48,053 nt of DNA, taken from assembly GCA_019112625.1 (NCBI GenBank), contig DXIW01000044.1, positions 1 through 48,053 of the forward strand, in the 5' to 3' direction. Position 1 is the stretch's first letter, and each line of letters opens with the position of its first letter. The stretch comes from Candidatus Acutalibacter stercorigallinarum (GTDB lineage Bacteria > Bacillota > Clostridia > Oscillospirales > Acutalibacteraceae). A model generated the notes under the pieces. That model worked only from the letters and a program-made list of their open reading frames with translations. It was not told where the DNA came from and did no database searches. Below, piece after piece: positions 1-8,715 of the stretch. The translations under genes and the position numbers were made by a program.

Positions 1-320
1 CCAGCGCTGCCGAAACCATCCCGGCTCATTTTCTACCCGGCGCCAGCTCCCCGAAGGGCAACCACCGCCCGGCTCACCGGAACTCACCCGCCCCGGCTCC
101 CGCCCGGCCCGAATCCCTCCCGAGACCCGCGGCCCAGCGCCACCGGAACCATCCCGGCTTAACTTCTACCCGGCGCCAGCTCCCACAGGGGAACCACCGT
201 CCGGCTCACCGGAACTCACCCGCCCCGGCTCCCGCCCGGCCCGAATCCCTCCCGAGACCCAAGACCCAGCTCACCGGAACCATCCCGGCTCACTTTCTAT
301 CCAGCGCCAGCCCGAAGGCC
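1..320. repeat. GC-rich direct repeat, about 132 bp, 2.4 copies
   Basis: Three successive blocks share the order 'accatcccggct', 'ttctacccggcgccagc', 'ccggctcaccggaactcac', 'cccgaatccctcccgagacc'. The first marker occurs at 15, 148 and 279, giving periods of 133 and 131 bp; the third copy breaks off near 320. No open frame resembling a protein runs through it, and no promoter or RNA gene is recognisable. The array may extend beyond the window's left edge. Copy number and alignment are read directly; function is unknown. Confidence 0.8.
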
Positions 321-524
321 CCGCCCGGATCGCGCTTTGCCTTTTCCCCAAAGGGGAGATCCATCCGGTCCAACGGGACCAGAGTGGGGAGGCGGGAAAC
401 CCGCCGTCCCGGGAAATTATGTCCATCAAAGGTTACAAAACGGTAACATTTTACCACAAATCCGCGGCTTTTGCAAGGGAGGGGAAGGAATTTCCAGCAT
501 ATTTTCGCGAACCGCGGTCTTTTT

Positions 525-622
525 GGGGCGATTTCGGGCGTTTCCCGGGCTTTTTTGGGCTATTTCCGGGCGATTTTGGGCTGTTTCCGTCCCCTTCCGG
601 GCGATTTGGGGCTGTTTTTTTC
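525..622. repeat. Helically phased GGGC/T-tract repeat upstream of the surface-protein promoter
   Basis: The tetramer GGGC begins at 526, 536, 547, 557, 568, 578, 599 and 609, so nearly every 10-11 bp, each followed by a short T-rich run. Two such units make a 21-bp imperfect repeat. The array stops about 10 bp before the -35 box of the next gene. A period equal to the helical repeat is typical of intrinsically curved DNA. A translation of this stretch would give an F/G/P-rich peptide, but it has no ribosome site and looks non-coding. Confidence 0.6.
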
Positions 623-631
623 CGGGAAAGA

Positions 632-660
632 TTGACAAGGAAGCCCGATTGGGCGATAAT
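632..660 (+). promoter_or_regulatory. Sigma-A-type promoter of the SLH-transglutaminase gene
   Basis: TTGACA at 632-637 and GATAAT at 655-660 are separated by 17 bp. The predicted transcript starts near 667 and has a leader of about 55 nt before a strong ribosome site (GAAAGGAG, 707-714). Confidence 0.75.
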
Positions 661-721
661 TGTAGCAGACTGTTTTCGGGGCCCCGCCCCCGATCCTCTT
701 GTATAGAAAGGAGACCTCCTT

Positions 722-2398
722 ATGCGCGCACACTGGAAAAAGGGCCTTGCCGCCCTGCTGGCGGCCCTGCTGCTCCTGGCGGCCCTGCCCCTGGGCGCCC
801 TGGCCGCATCCGCCGGCGAGACCGGCTGTTCCCTGCAGCGCACCGTAGAGCAGCTGGGCGGCGGCGCCGCCGGGCAGAGCCAGGCCGCCACCTTCCTGGC
901 GGCGGCCAACGCCAGCGCGGACGGCTCCCTGTACAGCCAGCTCACCCCCCGGCAGCAGGCCTGCTACGACGCCCTGGAGGCCATCCCCATCGACCAGATC
1001 CTCACCGCCGCGGAGAAGGACGGCTACCGCCAGGTGGGGGTGCGCATCCCCGAGCTCTACGGCCTCACCCTCACCGGGGAGGCGGACGGCAGCGGCTTTA
1101 CCCCCGACTCCGCCTCCGCCGCCAAAGAGCGGGAAATCTATACCGACCTGTGCGCCGCCATCGAGGCCCTGCGCTACGACCGGCCGGACATTCTGTGGAT
1201 GTCGGACATGCTCTACGGGTACCGCTGGCGGCGGCAGAGCGCCGGCCAGGTCAAAACCGAGAACATGGTCTTTGCCTTCAAGCTGGTGTACGGCGGGCAG
1301 GAAAAAGCCATGTGGCAGCAGTCCCTGGCCGCGGCGGAAAACCTGGCCGCCCAGGTGGACCCGGAGGCCGACCTGTACACCCAGGTGAAAACGGCCCACG
1401 ACCTGCTGGCCCAGGGCAACACCTACGCCGGCGAATTCCCCGACGACAAGGGGGAGAGCCTCTCCCACATGGCCTACAGCGCCCTTCTGTTCGACGACGG
1501 CTACGACCCGGTGTGCGACGGCTACGCCAAGGCCTTCCAGATGGTGTGCCAGGAGCTGGACATCCCCTGTGTGCTGGCCTCCAGTCAGACCCACATGTGG
1601 AACAATGTGAAGATGGACGACGGGGAGTGGTACAACCTGGACCTGACCTGGGACGACAGCGGGGAGGAGGTCTCTTACAGCTATTTCCTCATCGGCTCCC
1701 AGACGGTGGTGGACGGGGAGGTCTTTTCCCAGCAGGCGGACCACCGGGAGAAGAACCCCTTCCAGCAGACGGAGAACCTGAACTCTGTGACCCTGCGCTT
1801 CCCCACGAAAAATACCGTGGCCTACCAGTACCTGGGAGAGCCCTACCCGCCCATGACCTTCCCCGATGTGAAGCCCAAGGAGTGGTACTTCGGCGAGGTG
1901 GAGGCGGCGGCGGAGCTGGGCCTGTTCCAGGGGGAGGACGGCCTGTTCCAGCCCAATCGGGACATCACCCGGGCGGAATTCTGCAAGGTGGCGGCCATCA
2001 GCCAGGGGGCGGACCTCTCTCTGTATGAGGGGGAGACGGAGTTTGCCGACGTAGACCCCGGGCAGTGGTACGCGCCCTATGTGGCCTGGGCCGCGGACAG
2101 CGGCGTGATGAACGGGGACGGGAACGGCGCCTTCCGGCCCAATGACCCCATCAGCCGGGAGGAAATGTGCCAGGTGTTCCGCAACCTGCTGGGGGAGGAC
2201 CTGCCCCAGGTGCCGGAGCAGGAGCCCTTCCCCGACGACAGCACCATCAGCGACTGGGCCAGGGAGGCGGTGTACCTGTGCAAGGCATTGAACCTGGTGC
2301 GGGGCAACCCCGACGGCAGCTTCGGCCCTGCCGACTTTACCCAGCGGTGCCAGGCCGCGGCGGTGTTCGTCCGCTTTCATAACCTGGACGCGGCCTGA
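722..2398 (+). CDS. Secreted transglutaminase-like protein with three C-terminal SLH domains
   Basis: The 558-residue product has a clear signal peptide: basic MRAHWKK, a Leu/Ala core, and likely cleavage after an AxA site near residue 29. The central part is a transglutaminase-like papain fold. Cys265 (PVCDGYA), His291 (QTHMWN) and Asp307 (YNLDLTW) form the expected Cys-His-Asp triad with family spacing. Three S-layer-homology repeats begin near residues 380, 441 and 503 ([30 protein letters not shown]). SLH repeats normally anchor proteins to secondary cell-wall polymers, so this is probably an exported cell-wall protein. Whether it crosslinks, hydrolyses or only binds protein cannot be told. 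The ATG has a good ribosome site and its own promoter. Confidence 0.88.
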   Translation: MRAHWKKGLAALLAALLLLAALPLGALAASAGETGCSLQRTVEQLGGGAAGQSQAATFLAAANASADGSLYSQLTPRQQACYDALEAIPIDQILTAAEKDGYRQVGVRIPELYGLTLTGEADGSGFTPDSASAAKEREIYTDLCAAIEALRYDRPDILWMSDMLYGYRWRRQSAGQVKTENMVFAFKLVYGGQEKAMWQQSLAAAENLAAQVDPEADLYTQVKTAHDLLAQGNTYAGEFPDDKGESLSHMAYSALLFDDGYDPVCDGYAKAFQMVCQELDIPCVLASSQTHMWNNVKMDDGEWYNLDLTWDDSGEEVSYSYFLIGSQTVVDGEVFSQQADHREKNPFQQTENLNSVTLRFPTKNTVAYQYLGEPYPPMTFPDVKPKEWYFGEVEAAAELGLFQGEDGLFQPNRDITRAEFCKVAAISQGADLSLYEGETEFADVDPGQWYAPYVAWAADSGVMNGDGNGAFRPNDPISREEMCQVFRNLLGEDLPQVPEQEPFPDDSTISDWAREAVYLCKALNLVRGNPDGSFGPADFTQRCQAAAVFVRFHNLDAA

Positions 2399-2463
2399 AG
2401 TCCCGCGAAAAACGGAGAGACCAGCCGGGCAGCCGCCCGGAGCAAATATGGAGGGAAAAACCA

Positions 2464-5088
2464 ATGAGCAAAGAGCTTGCCAAGGCCTATGAACCCCGCG
2501 AGGTGGAGGGCCGCATCTACGACTTCTGGATGAAGGGGGGCTACTTCCACGCGGAGGTGGACCCGAAGAAGAAACCCTATACCATCGTGATCCCGCCGCC
2601 CAACATCACCGGGCAGCTGCACATGGGCCACGCCTGGGACGAGACCCTGCAGGACACCCTCATCCGCTGGAAGCGGATGCAGGGCTACTCCGCCCTGTGG
2701 CTGCCGGGCACGGACCACGCCTCCATCGCCACCGAGGCGAAGATCGTGGAGGCCATGCGGCAGGAGGGCCTCACCAAGGAGGACCTGGGCCGGGAGGGCT
2801 TTTTAGAGCGGGCCTGGGCCTGGAAGGATAAATTCGGCGGCCGTATTCTGGAGCAGCTCAAGCTGTTGGGCTCCTCCTGCGACTGGGACCGCCTGCGCTT
2901 TACCATGGACGAGGGCTGCTCCAAAGCGGTGCGCCACGTGTTCGTCAAGCTCTACGAGAAGGGCCTCATCTACCGGGGGGAGCGGATCATCAACTGGTGC
3001 CCCAGCTGTAAGACCGCCATCTCCGACGCGGAGAATATCTTCGAGGAGAAGGACGGCTTCTTCTGGCACATCCGCTATCCTCTGGCCGACGGCAGCGGGT
3101 ACATTCAGCTGGCCACCACCCGGCCGGAGACCATGCTGGGGGACACCGCTGTGGCGGTCCACCCCGACGACGAGCGTTACAAGGACCTGGTGGGCAAAAA
3201 CGTGATTCTGCCCCTGGTGGATAAGGAAATCCCCGTTGTGGCCGACGAGTACGTGGAGATGGACTTCGGCACCGGCGTGGTGAAGATCACCCCCGCCCAC
3301 GACCCCAACGACTTCGAGGTGGGGCTGCGCCACAATCTGCCTGTGGTCAACGTGATGAATGAGGACGGCTCCATCAACGAGAACGGCGGCAAGTACGCCG
3401 GCCTCTCCGGCCTGGAGGCCAGGAAGCAGATCGTAAAGGACCTGGAGGAGGGGGGCTACCTCATCAAGGTGGAGCCCATCAAGCACAATGTGGGCACCTG
3501 CCAGCGCTGCCACACCGTGGTGGAGCCCCGGGTCTCCACCCAGTGGTTCGTGAAGATGGAGCCCCTGGCCAAGCCCGCCATCGACGCGGTGAAGAACGGG
3601 GACATCACCTTCATCCCCGAGCGGCTGGAAAAGACCTACTACAACTGGATGGAGAACATCAAGGACTGGTGCATCTCCCGGCAGCTGTGGTGGGGCCACC
3701 GCATCCCCGCCTGGTACTGCGAGGACTGCGGTGAGACCATCGTGGCGGAGCAGGACCCCGACACCTGCCCCAAGTGCGGCGGCAAGCACCTGCGCCAGGA
3801 TGAGGACACCCTGGACACCTGGTTCTCCTCCGCTTTGTGGCCCTTCTCCACCCTGGGCTGGCCCGACGAGACCCCGGAGCTGAAGTATTTCTACCCCACC
3901 AACACCCTGGTGACCGGCTACGACATCATCTTCTTCTGGGTGGCCCGGATGATCTTCTCCGGCCTGGAGCACATGGGGGAGGCACCCTTCAAGACCGTGT
4001 TCTTCCACGGCTTGCTGCGGGACTCCCAGGGCCGGAAGATGAGTAAGTCCCTGGGCAACGGCATCGACCCGGTGGACGTCATCGACCAGTACGGCACCGA
4101 CGCTCTGCGCTTTACCCTGCTCACCGGCAACAGCCCGGGCAACGACATGCGCTACTCCGACGAGAAGGTGGCTGCCAGCCGGAATTTCGCCAACAAGATC
4201 TGGAACGCCGCCCGGTTCATCCACATGAACATCGACGGCCATGAGGTGCCCTGCGCCCTGCCCGGGACCCTCACCCTGGAGGACCAGTGGATCGTCAGCC
4301 GGTACAACACCATCGTGAAGGAGGTCACCGAGAACCTGGAGAAGTTCGAGCTGGGCACCGCCGTGTCCAAGCTGTACGACTTCCTGTGGGACGACTTCTG
4401 CGACTGGTATATCGAGCTGGCCAAGATCCGCATGAACGGGGAGGACGATGCCTCCGCCCAGGGGGCCCGCCAGGTGCTGGTGTGGACCCTGAGCAACACC
4501 TTAAAGCTGCTGCACCCCTTTATGCCCTTTATCACCGAAGAGATCTGGCAGAGTTTGCCCCACGAGGGCGAGGCCCTTATCGTGGCCCAGTGGCCCGAGT
4601 TTGAGGAGGCCAGGTGCTTCCCCCAGGCCGAAGAGGAGCTGCGCAGCGTGATGGAGCTCATCACCGCCGTGCGCACCCGCCGCAGCGAGATGAACGTGCC
4701 GCCCTCCAAGAAGGCGCACCTCTATATCGAGACCAATGTGCCCGCCGCCTTTGAGACAGAGCGGGAGGCCATCGCCCGGCTGGCCTACTGCAGCGGGGTG
4801 GAGATCGGCGAGGGCTTCCAGGTGGCCGACGCGGTCACCGTGGTCACCGCCGCCTGCAAGGGCTACCTGCCCATGGACGACCTGGTGGACAAGGCCGCCG
4901 AAACCGCCCGCCTGAAGAAGGAGCTGGAGGGGGCCAAAAAGCAGCTGGCCACCGCCCAGGCCAAGCTCCAGAACGAGAAGTTTATGGGCAAGGCGCCCCA
5001 GAACGTCATCGACGGGGTGAAGGACAACGCGGCCAAGCTGGCCGAGAAGGTGCGGCTCATCGAGGAGTCCCTGAAGGCTTTGGGGTGA
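2464..5088 (+). CDS. valS: Valine--tRNA ligase
   Basis: This 874-residue class Ia synthetase charges tRNA-Val in the cytoplasm. The nucleotide-binding HIGH motif reads HMGH at residues 53-56 after PPPNITGQL, and KMSKS is at 525-529. Cys pairs at 179/182, 346/349, 419/422 and 435/438 suit zinc binding in the insertions. The CP1 editing region lies between the two signature motifs, and the last ~70 residues are a charged coiled coil typical of ValRS. The start follows GGAGGG by a few bases. There is no T-box in the 65-bp gap upstream, unlike many Firmicute valS genes. A short inverted repeat (CCGGGC/GCCCGG) lies there without a U-tract, so it may be co-transcribed with the surface-protein gene. 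Confidence 0.97.
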   Translation: MSKELAKAYEPREVEGRIYDFWMKGGYFHAEVDPKKKPYTIVIPPPNITGQLHMGHAWDETLQDTLIRWKRMQGYSALWLPGTDHASIATEAKIVEAMRQEGLTKEDLGREGFLERAWAWKDKFGGRILEQLKLLGSSCDWDRLRFTMDEGCSKAVRHVFVKLYEKGLIYRGERIINWCPSCKTAISDAENIFEEKDGFFWHIRYPLADGSGYIQLATTRPETMLGDTAVAVHPDDERYKDLVGKNVILPLVDKEIPVVADEYVEMDFGTGVVKITPAHDPNDFEVGLRHNLPVVNVMNEDGSINENGGKYAGLSGLEARKQIVKDLEEGGYLIKVEPIKHNVGTCQRCHTVVEPRVSTQWFVKMEPLAKPAIDAVKNGDITFIPERLEKTYYNWMENIKDWCISRQLWWGHRIPAWYCEDCGETIVAEQDPDTCPKCGGKHLRQDEDTLDTWFSSALWPFSTLGWPDETPELKYFYPTNTLVTGYDIIFFWVARMIFSGLEHMGEAPFKTVFFHGLLRDSQGRKMSKSLGNGIDPVDVIDQYGTDALRFTLLTGNSPGNDMRYSDEKVAASRNFANKIWNAARFIHMNIDGHEVPCALPGTLTLEDQWIVSRYNTIVKEVTENLEKFELGTAVSKLYDFLWDDFCDWYIELAKIRMNGEDDASAQGARQVLVWTLSNTLKLLHPFMPFITEEIWQSLPHEGEALIVAQWPEFEEARCFPQAEEELRSVMELITAVRTRRSEMNVPPSKKAHLYIETNVPAAFETEREAIARLAYCSGVEIGEGFQVADAVTVVTAACKGYLPMDDLVDKAAETARLKKELEGAKKQLATAQAKLQNEKFMGKAPQNVIDGVKDNAAKLAEKVRLIEESLKALG

Positions 5089-5486
5089 GCGGTACCGTGC
5101 GCGCCACAAAGGAGGCACTGCTCCCCGCCCCGGCGGAGCGGGTGTGGCAGGTGGTCACCTCCCTGGAGGATACCGCCTGGCGCAGCGATCTGCGGGAGGT
5201 AAATGATCTGGGGGAGGGCCGGCTCGTGGAGGTCACGAAGGAGGGCGTCTCCACCACCTTTGCCACTGTGGTCTGGGAGCCCGGCCGCCGCTGGGCGTTT
5301 ACCCTGGAGAATCCCAACCTTACCGGCCGGTGGGAGGGGGTATTCCAGCCCCGGGAAGGGGGGACGTGGGTGCGCTTTACCGAGGAGGTCACGCCCCGGA
5401 GGTGGTACCTGCGGCCCTTTGTCAAGGGATATTTGAAAAGGCAGCAGGCCCGCTACCTGGCGGACCTGGAGCTGGCCCTGGGGTAA
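5085..5486 (+). CDS. SRPBCC-family small-ligand-binding protein
   Basis: The 133-residue protein opens with a pattern common to the START/SRPBCC (polyketide-cyclase-like) fold: a first strand, then [20 protein letters not shown], the usual helix after the first strand. Later come alternating strands ([26 protein letters not shown]) and a long C-terminal helix ([18 protein letters not shown]). This fold makes a hydrophobic cavity, but the ligand cannot be predicted. The GTG start overlaps the valS stop as GTGA, so translation is probably coupled. The gene separates valS from folC, which are often adjacent in Firmicutes. No catalytic residues are evident. Confidence 0.75.
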   Translation: MSGTVRATKEALLPAPAERVWQVVTSLEDTAWRSDLREVNDLGEGRLVEVTKEGVSTTFATVVWEPGRRWAFTLENPNLTGRWEGVFQPREGGTWVRFTEEVTPRRWYLRPFVKGYLKRQQARYLADLELALG

Positions 5487-5499
5487 GTGGTTTTCCCGC

Positions 5500-5528
5500 T
5501 TGCACTTTTTTGCGGGATGTGCTATAGT
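5500..5528 (+). promoter_or_regulatory. Promoter of the ZTP-riboswitch/folC transcript
   Basis: TTGCAC at 5500-5505 and TATAGT at 5523-5528 are 17 bp apart. Transcription should begin near 5535, just ahead of the riboswitch aptamer. Confidence 0.75.
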
Positions 5529-5540
5529 AACCCTGTTGCA

Positions 5541-5616
5541 GGCCCTCGCGACTGACGGGCAAGGTGGGATACCACCGGGGAGCGGGGAACGCCGGAAATG
5601 CCGACCGTCTGGGCAG
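5541..5616 (+). promoter_or_regulatory. ZTP (pfl) riboswitch aptamer
   Basis: The leader contains the two hallmark pieces of the pfl motif in order. First is CUCGCGACUGACGGG, followed by GUGGGAUACCACCGGGGAGC. After a variable stem comes CCGACCGUCUGGGCA, whose GUC/CUGGGCA part closes the pseudoknot. The class senses ZTP/ZMP (AICAR nucleotides), an alarm for 10-formyl-THF shortage, and usually turns on one-carbon or purine genes. Here it precedes folC, a folate gene, which fits. The conserved UGGGCA overlaps the left arm of the following terminator, so ligand binding would be expected to prevent termination (an ON switch). The identification rests on recalled consensus, not a covariance search. 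Confidence 0.88.
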
Positions 5617-5642
5617 TGCCAGTATTTGGCGCTGCCCTTTTT
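5611..5642 (+). terminator. Intrinsic terminator, riboswitch expression platform
   Basis: GGGCAGUGCC pairs with GGCGCUGCCC around a short AGUAUUU loop, followed by UUUUU. The left arm shares bases with the aptamer's conserved 3' strand, making aptamer and terminator mutually exclusive. Confidence 0.85.
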
Positions 5643-5667
5643 GCTGCCCGATGAGGAGGAAATCACC

Positions 5668-6978
5668 ATGACCAACGAAGAGGCTCTGGCCAAGATCAAC
5701 GGCCGGCTCACCTTTGGGATGAAGCCGGGCTTGCGGCGCATCAAACAGCTGCTGGAGGAGCTGGGGAACCCCCAGAAGAAGCTGAAATTCGTCCATGTGG
5801 CGGGCACCAACGGCAAGGGCACCACCTGCGCCCTCACCGCCTCTGTGCTGCGGCAGGCGGGGTACACCGTGGGGCTGTACACCTCCCCCTACGTGGAGGA
5901 CTTCCGGGAGCGGTTCCAGATCAACGGTGAGATGATCCCCCCGGAGGAGCTGGCGCAGGAGGTGGAGCTGCTGTCCCCCATCGCCGAGGCCCACGACGCC
6001 GTGGGGGACACGGTGACGGAGTTTGAGTTCATCACGGCGCTTGCCTTCCACTGGTTTGCCCGGCGGCAGTGCGACATCGTGGTGCTGGAGGTGGGCCTGG
6101 GAGGCCGGTTCGACGCCACCAACGCCATCGACGCCCCGGAGGCGGCGGTGATCGCCTCCATCTCCCTGGACCACACCGCCATTCTGGGGGACACCCTGGA
6201 CAAGATCGCCTTTGAGAAGGCGGGCATCGTCAAGCCCGGGGGGCGACTGGTGCTGTATCCCTGGCAGGCGGAGGGCATCGTGGAGCAGCTGCGGGGCATC
6301 TGTGAGGAGCGGGGGGCGGAGCTCATCCTGCCCGACACCCGCTATCAGGTGCTGGAGGAGAGCCTGGCGGGTGCGGTGTTCCAGGCGGGGGGAGAGACCC
6401 TGCGTACCCCGTTTCTGGGGGAGCACCAGGTGCGCAACGCCATCACCGCCAGGACGGCGCTGGAGGTGCTCCGCCGCCGGGGGTGGCGCATCCCCGACGG
6501 GGCCATCCGGGAGGGGTTCGCCAAGGCGTTTCTGCCCGCCCGGATGGAGGTGCTCGCCACGGCGCCCCTGTGCCTCTTGGACGGGGGGCACAACCCCGGC
6601 TGTGCCGCCGCTTTGCGGGACGCCCTGGAGCGCTTTGTGCCCCAGCGGAAGGTGGGCATCATGGGGGTGATGGCGGACAAGGACAGCCACGAGGCCCTGC
6701 GGCTTCTGGCTCCCTTGTTCGCGGAGATCATCACCATCGCGCCGGACAATCCCCGGGCCCTGCCCGCGGAGGAGCTGGCCCGGACCGCCGGGGAGTTCTG
6801 CCCCCGGGTGCGGCCCGCCCAGACCTGCGGGGAGGCCGTCGCCCGGGCCATGAAAGCCATGGGGCCGGGGGACGCCCTCATCGTCTGCGGGTCTTTCTAC
6901 CTGGCGGGGGAGATCCGGGACCAGCTGAAAGGGAAGCTGGCAAATTTGCAGCCCGACAGGCTTCTCCAAAAAATGTGA
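5668..6978 (+). CDS. folC: Bifunctional folylpolyglutamate synthase/dihydrofolate synthase
   Basis: The 436-residue product adds glutamate to dihydropteroate or reduced folates, keeping folates in the cell and making them good cofactors. The Mur-ligase-type P-loop is GTNGKGTT at about residues 46-53. ENVGLGGRFDATN-like sequence (EVGLGGRFDATN) and LDHTAILGDT follow, and the C-terminal glutamate-ligase domain carries LLDGGHNPGC. The ATG after AGGAGG at about 5654-5659 gives the family's normal N-terminus; an upstream in-frame extension would run through the riboswitch and is rejected. The gene is a transcription unit under a ZTP riboswitch, linking folate polyglutamylation to one-carbon status. 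Confidence 0.95.
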   Translation: MTNEEALAKINGRLTFGMKPGLRRIKQLLEELGNPQKKLKFVHVAGTNGKGTTCALTASVLRQAGYTVGLYTSPYVEDFRERFQINGEMIPPEELAQEVELLSPIAEAHDAVGDTVTEFEFITALAFHWFARRQCDIVVLEVGLGGRFDATNAIDAPEAAVIASISLDHTAILGDTLDKIAFEKAGIVKPGGRLVLYPWQAEGIVEQLRGICEERGAELILPDTRYQVLEESLAGAVFQAGGETLRTPFLGEHQVRNAITARTALEVLRRRGWRIPDGAIREGFAKAFLPARMEVLATAPLCLLDGGHNPGCAAALRDALERFVPQRKVGIMGVMADKDSHEALRLLAPLFAEIITIAPDNPRALPAEELARTAGEFCPRVRPAQTCGEAVARAMKAMGPGDALIVCGSFYLAGEIRDQLKGKLANLQPDRLLQKM

Positions 6979-7012
6979 GGGAATCACGGTACAATAGCCC
7001 TGGAAAGGGCTG

Positions 7013-7057
7013 AAAAGGCTTGGGAGAGCACAGCGCTTTCCCGGGCCTTTATTTTTT
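7013..7057 (+). terminator. Intrinsic terminator after folC
   Basis: AAAGGCUUGGGA pairs (with two G-U pairs) to UCCCGGGCCUUU, and the run AUUUUUU follows. It separates folC from the sigma-F operon. Confidence 0.75.
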
Positions 7058-7087
7058 CGCAAGCGTATGGAAAGGAAGCGGAATACC

Positions 7088-7405
7088 ATGAACGTGCAAC
7101 TGAGCTACAAGGAAGGGGTGCTCACCGCCTTTCTCGCCGGGGAGATCGACCACCACAGCGCCAGGGAGATGCGGGAGCAGATCGACGAGGCCGCCCAAAA
7201 GCACAAGCCCTACTGCCTGCGCCTGGATTTTTCTCAGGTGCCCTTTATGGACAGCTCCGGCATCGGGCTGATCTTGGGCCGGGTGCGGCTGTGCGGCTTC
7301 TGGAAGGGACACGTGGTGCTCTGCGGACTGTCCCCCCAGCTGGGCAGGATGGTGGAGCTGTCCGGCATCGCCAGTGTGGCGGCCATTGAGAGGAGGGTGA
7401 GCTGA
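7088..7405 (+). CDS. spoIIAA: Anti-sigma-F factor antagonist SpoIIAA
   Basis: This 105-residue STAS-domain protein releases sigma F from SpoIIAB in the forespore. The phosphorylation site is in FMDSSGIGLILGR; by alignment with Bacillus SpoIIAA the phosphoserine is Ser57, directly after Ser56. Dephosphorylation by SpoIIE activates it; no spoIIE gene is in this window. An alternative start 21 bp upstream exists, but the chosen ATG has an AAGGAAG ribosome site at proper spacing and gives the normal length. It heads a compact three-gene operon with a 1-bp gap to spoIIAB. Confidence 0.95.
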   Translation: MNVQLSYKEGVLTAFLAGEIDHHSAREMREQIDEAAQKHKPYCLRLDFSQVPFMDSSGIGLILGRVRLCGFWKGHVVLCGLSPQLGRMVELSGIASVAAIERRVS

Positions 7406-7406
7406 G

Positions 7407-7838
7407 ATGCGGCCGGTAAACCAAGTGCAGTTCCATTTCCCCTCCAACTCCGTCAACGAGGGCTTCGCCCGGGCGGCGGTGTCCGCCTTTCTGGCCCAGC
7501 TGGACCCCACGGTGGCGGACCTGACCGACCTGAAAACCGCCGTCTCCGAGGCGGTGACCAACGCCATCGTCCACGGCTACCGGGACCGGATGGGGGAGGT
7601 GTACATAACGGTAAAGCTGTTCGCCGGGGGCAAGGCCGTGGTGCGGGTGCGGGACAAGGGCTGCGGCATCCCCGACGTGAAGCAGGCCATGGAGCCCCTG
7701 TTCACCACCGGAGGCGAGGAGCGGGCGGGCCTGGGCTTCGCGGTGATGGAGAGCTTCTGCGACAGCGTGCGGGTGACCTCCACCCCGGGGAAGGGCACCA
7801 GCGTGACCCTCACCAAGCGCTTTGCGCCCAAAGGGTGA
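7407..7838 (+). CDS. spoIIAB: Anti-sigma-F factor / serine kinase SpoIIAB
   Basis: This 143-residue GHKL-type kinase holds sigma F inactive and phosphorylates SpoIIAA. The ATP-binding N-box is SEAVTNAIVHGY (Asn52), and the G1 box is RDKGCGIPD (Asp83). The G2-like motif is GGEERAGLGFAVM and the last strand is TSVTLTK. Length is normal for the family. The gene sits between its two binding partners, as in Bacillus and Clostridium, and its 3' end overlaps sigF by 17 bp. Confidence 0.96.
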   Translation: MRPVNQVQFHFPSNSVNEGFARAAVSAFLAQLDPTVADLTDLKTAVSEAVTNAIVHGYRDRMGEVYITVKLFAGGKAVVRVRDKGCGIPDVKQAMEPLFTTGGEERAGLGFAVMESFCDSVRVTSTPGKGTSVTLTKRFAPKG

Positions 7839-8511
7839 GGCCGCGCCCCCGCCCCGGGAGGGCAGGCCCCAGAGCGCCGCGGTGGAGGACAACCTGGGCC
7901 TGGCCCACCTGTGCGCAAGGCGGTTTATGGGCAGGGGCGTGGAGTATGAGGACCTGTTCCAGGCCGGGTGCGTGGGGCTGGTGAAGGCGGCGGAGCACTT
8001 CGACCCCAGCCGGGGGGTGCGGTTCTCCACCTACGCGGTGCCGGTGATCTTAGGGGAGATCCGGGGGCTGTTCCGGGCCGGGGGCGCGGTGCGCATCTCC
8101 CGGGGGATGCGGGACCTGGCCCGCCAGGCCCAGGCGGAGGCGGACCGGCTGCGCCGGGAGACAGGCCGGGCCCCCAGCGTGGACCAGGTGGCGAAGGGGC
8201 TGGGGGTCACCCCGGAGAAAGCGGCCCTGGCCCTGGGGGCCGGGCAGGCGCCCTTGTCCCTCACCGGCGGTGAGGAAGGGGAGGAGCTGCAGATCCCCGT
8301 GGAGGCGCCGGAGGAACGGCTCACCGAGCGGATGACCCTCTTTGACGCCATCGGCCGGCTGGAGGAGCGGGACCGGCAGCTCATCGCCCTGCGGTACTTC
8401 CAGGGCAAGACCCAGGTGGAGACCGCCAGGGTGCTGGGCATGACCCAGGTGCAGGTCAGCCGCCGGGAGAAGAAGCTGCTGGCCTTCCTCCGGGGGCAGT
8501 TTTCGGAGTAG
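7822..8511 (+). CDS. sigF: Forespore RNA polymerase sigma factor SigF
   Basis: The product is a sigma-70 family protein of about 229 residues. Region 2 is clear (YEDLFQAGCVGLVKAAEHF, RFSTYAVPVILGEIRGLF), region 3 follows (GRAPSVDQVAKGLGV), and the region 4 helix-turn-helix is TQVETARVLGMTQVQVSRRE. It directs the first forespore genes after polar septation. The start is uncertain: an in-frame stop lies at 7804, no ATG is available, and I used the TTG within the end of spoIIAB; a GTG at 7882 is an alternative. The N-terminus is about 20 residues shorter than Bacillus SigF (255 aa). Translation is probably coupled to spoIIAB. Confidence 0.93.
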   Translation: MRPKGEAAPPPREGRPQSAAVEDNLGLAHLCARRFMGRGVEYEDLFQAGCVGLVKAAEHFDPSRGVRFSTYAVPVILGEIRGLFRAGGAVRISRGMRDLARQAQAEADRLRRETGRAPSVDQVAKGLGVTPEKAALALGAGQAPLSLTGGEEGEELQIPVEAPEERLTERMTLFDAIGRLEERDRQLIALRYFQGKTQVETARVLGMTQVQVSRREKKLLAFLRGQFSE

Positions 8512-8633
8512 GGCTGGCCTCACTAAAAATTATGTAAACTTAGAGCGGGAAGGGCCGCCCCGTTCCGTTTTGCCCGAGAATGTGACGGAAGTTTGAATTT
8601 TACGGCAAAACCACCTTTTTTCCCGGGGAAGGC

Positions 8634-8662
8634 TTGCAGACTTGCCCCCGGGGTATTATAAT
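8634..8662 (+). promoter_or_regulatory. Promoter of the DUF1858 gene
   Basis: TTGCAG at 8634-8639 and TATAAT at 8657-8662 are spaced by 17 bp, a near-consensus housekeeping promoter. The stretch between sigF and this promoter (about 120 bp) holds only AT-rich sequence and a weak imperfect hairpin. Confidence 0.8.
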
Positions 8663-8715
8663 AACCTTGAAGATCGCCTGCGGGCGACGCAACGAGAGCA
8701 GGAGGTTATTGCACT

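Noticed and set aside
1..320. CRISPR array
   Set aside because: Repeat unit is ~132 bp and contiguous without unique spacers.
419..706. 95-codon frame with FxGLFPGDFG-like repeats
   Set aside because: It crosses the promoter of the next gene, has no ribosome site, and its periodicity is explained by the DNA-level phased repeat.
2399..2463. T-box or other riboswitch before valS
   Set aside because: Only 65 bp with a short inverted repeat and no T-box sequence or terminator.
560..2464. 634-codon open frame on the minus strand under the surface-protein gene, and a 563-codon plus-strand frame from 337
   Set aside because: Both are shadows caused by high GC; sequences are low-complexity Gly/Pro/Arg/Val and the transglutaminase-SLH frame has clear domains.
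8512..8633. Terminator after sigF
   Set aside because: An imperfect stem (CGGGAAGGG/CCCCGTTCCG) near TTTT could act, but pairing needs bulges and is too weak to list.
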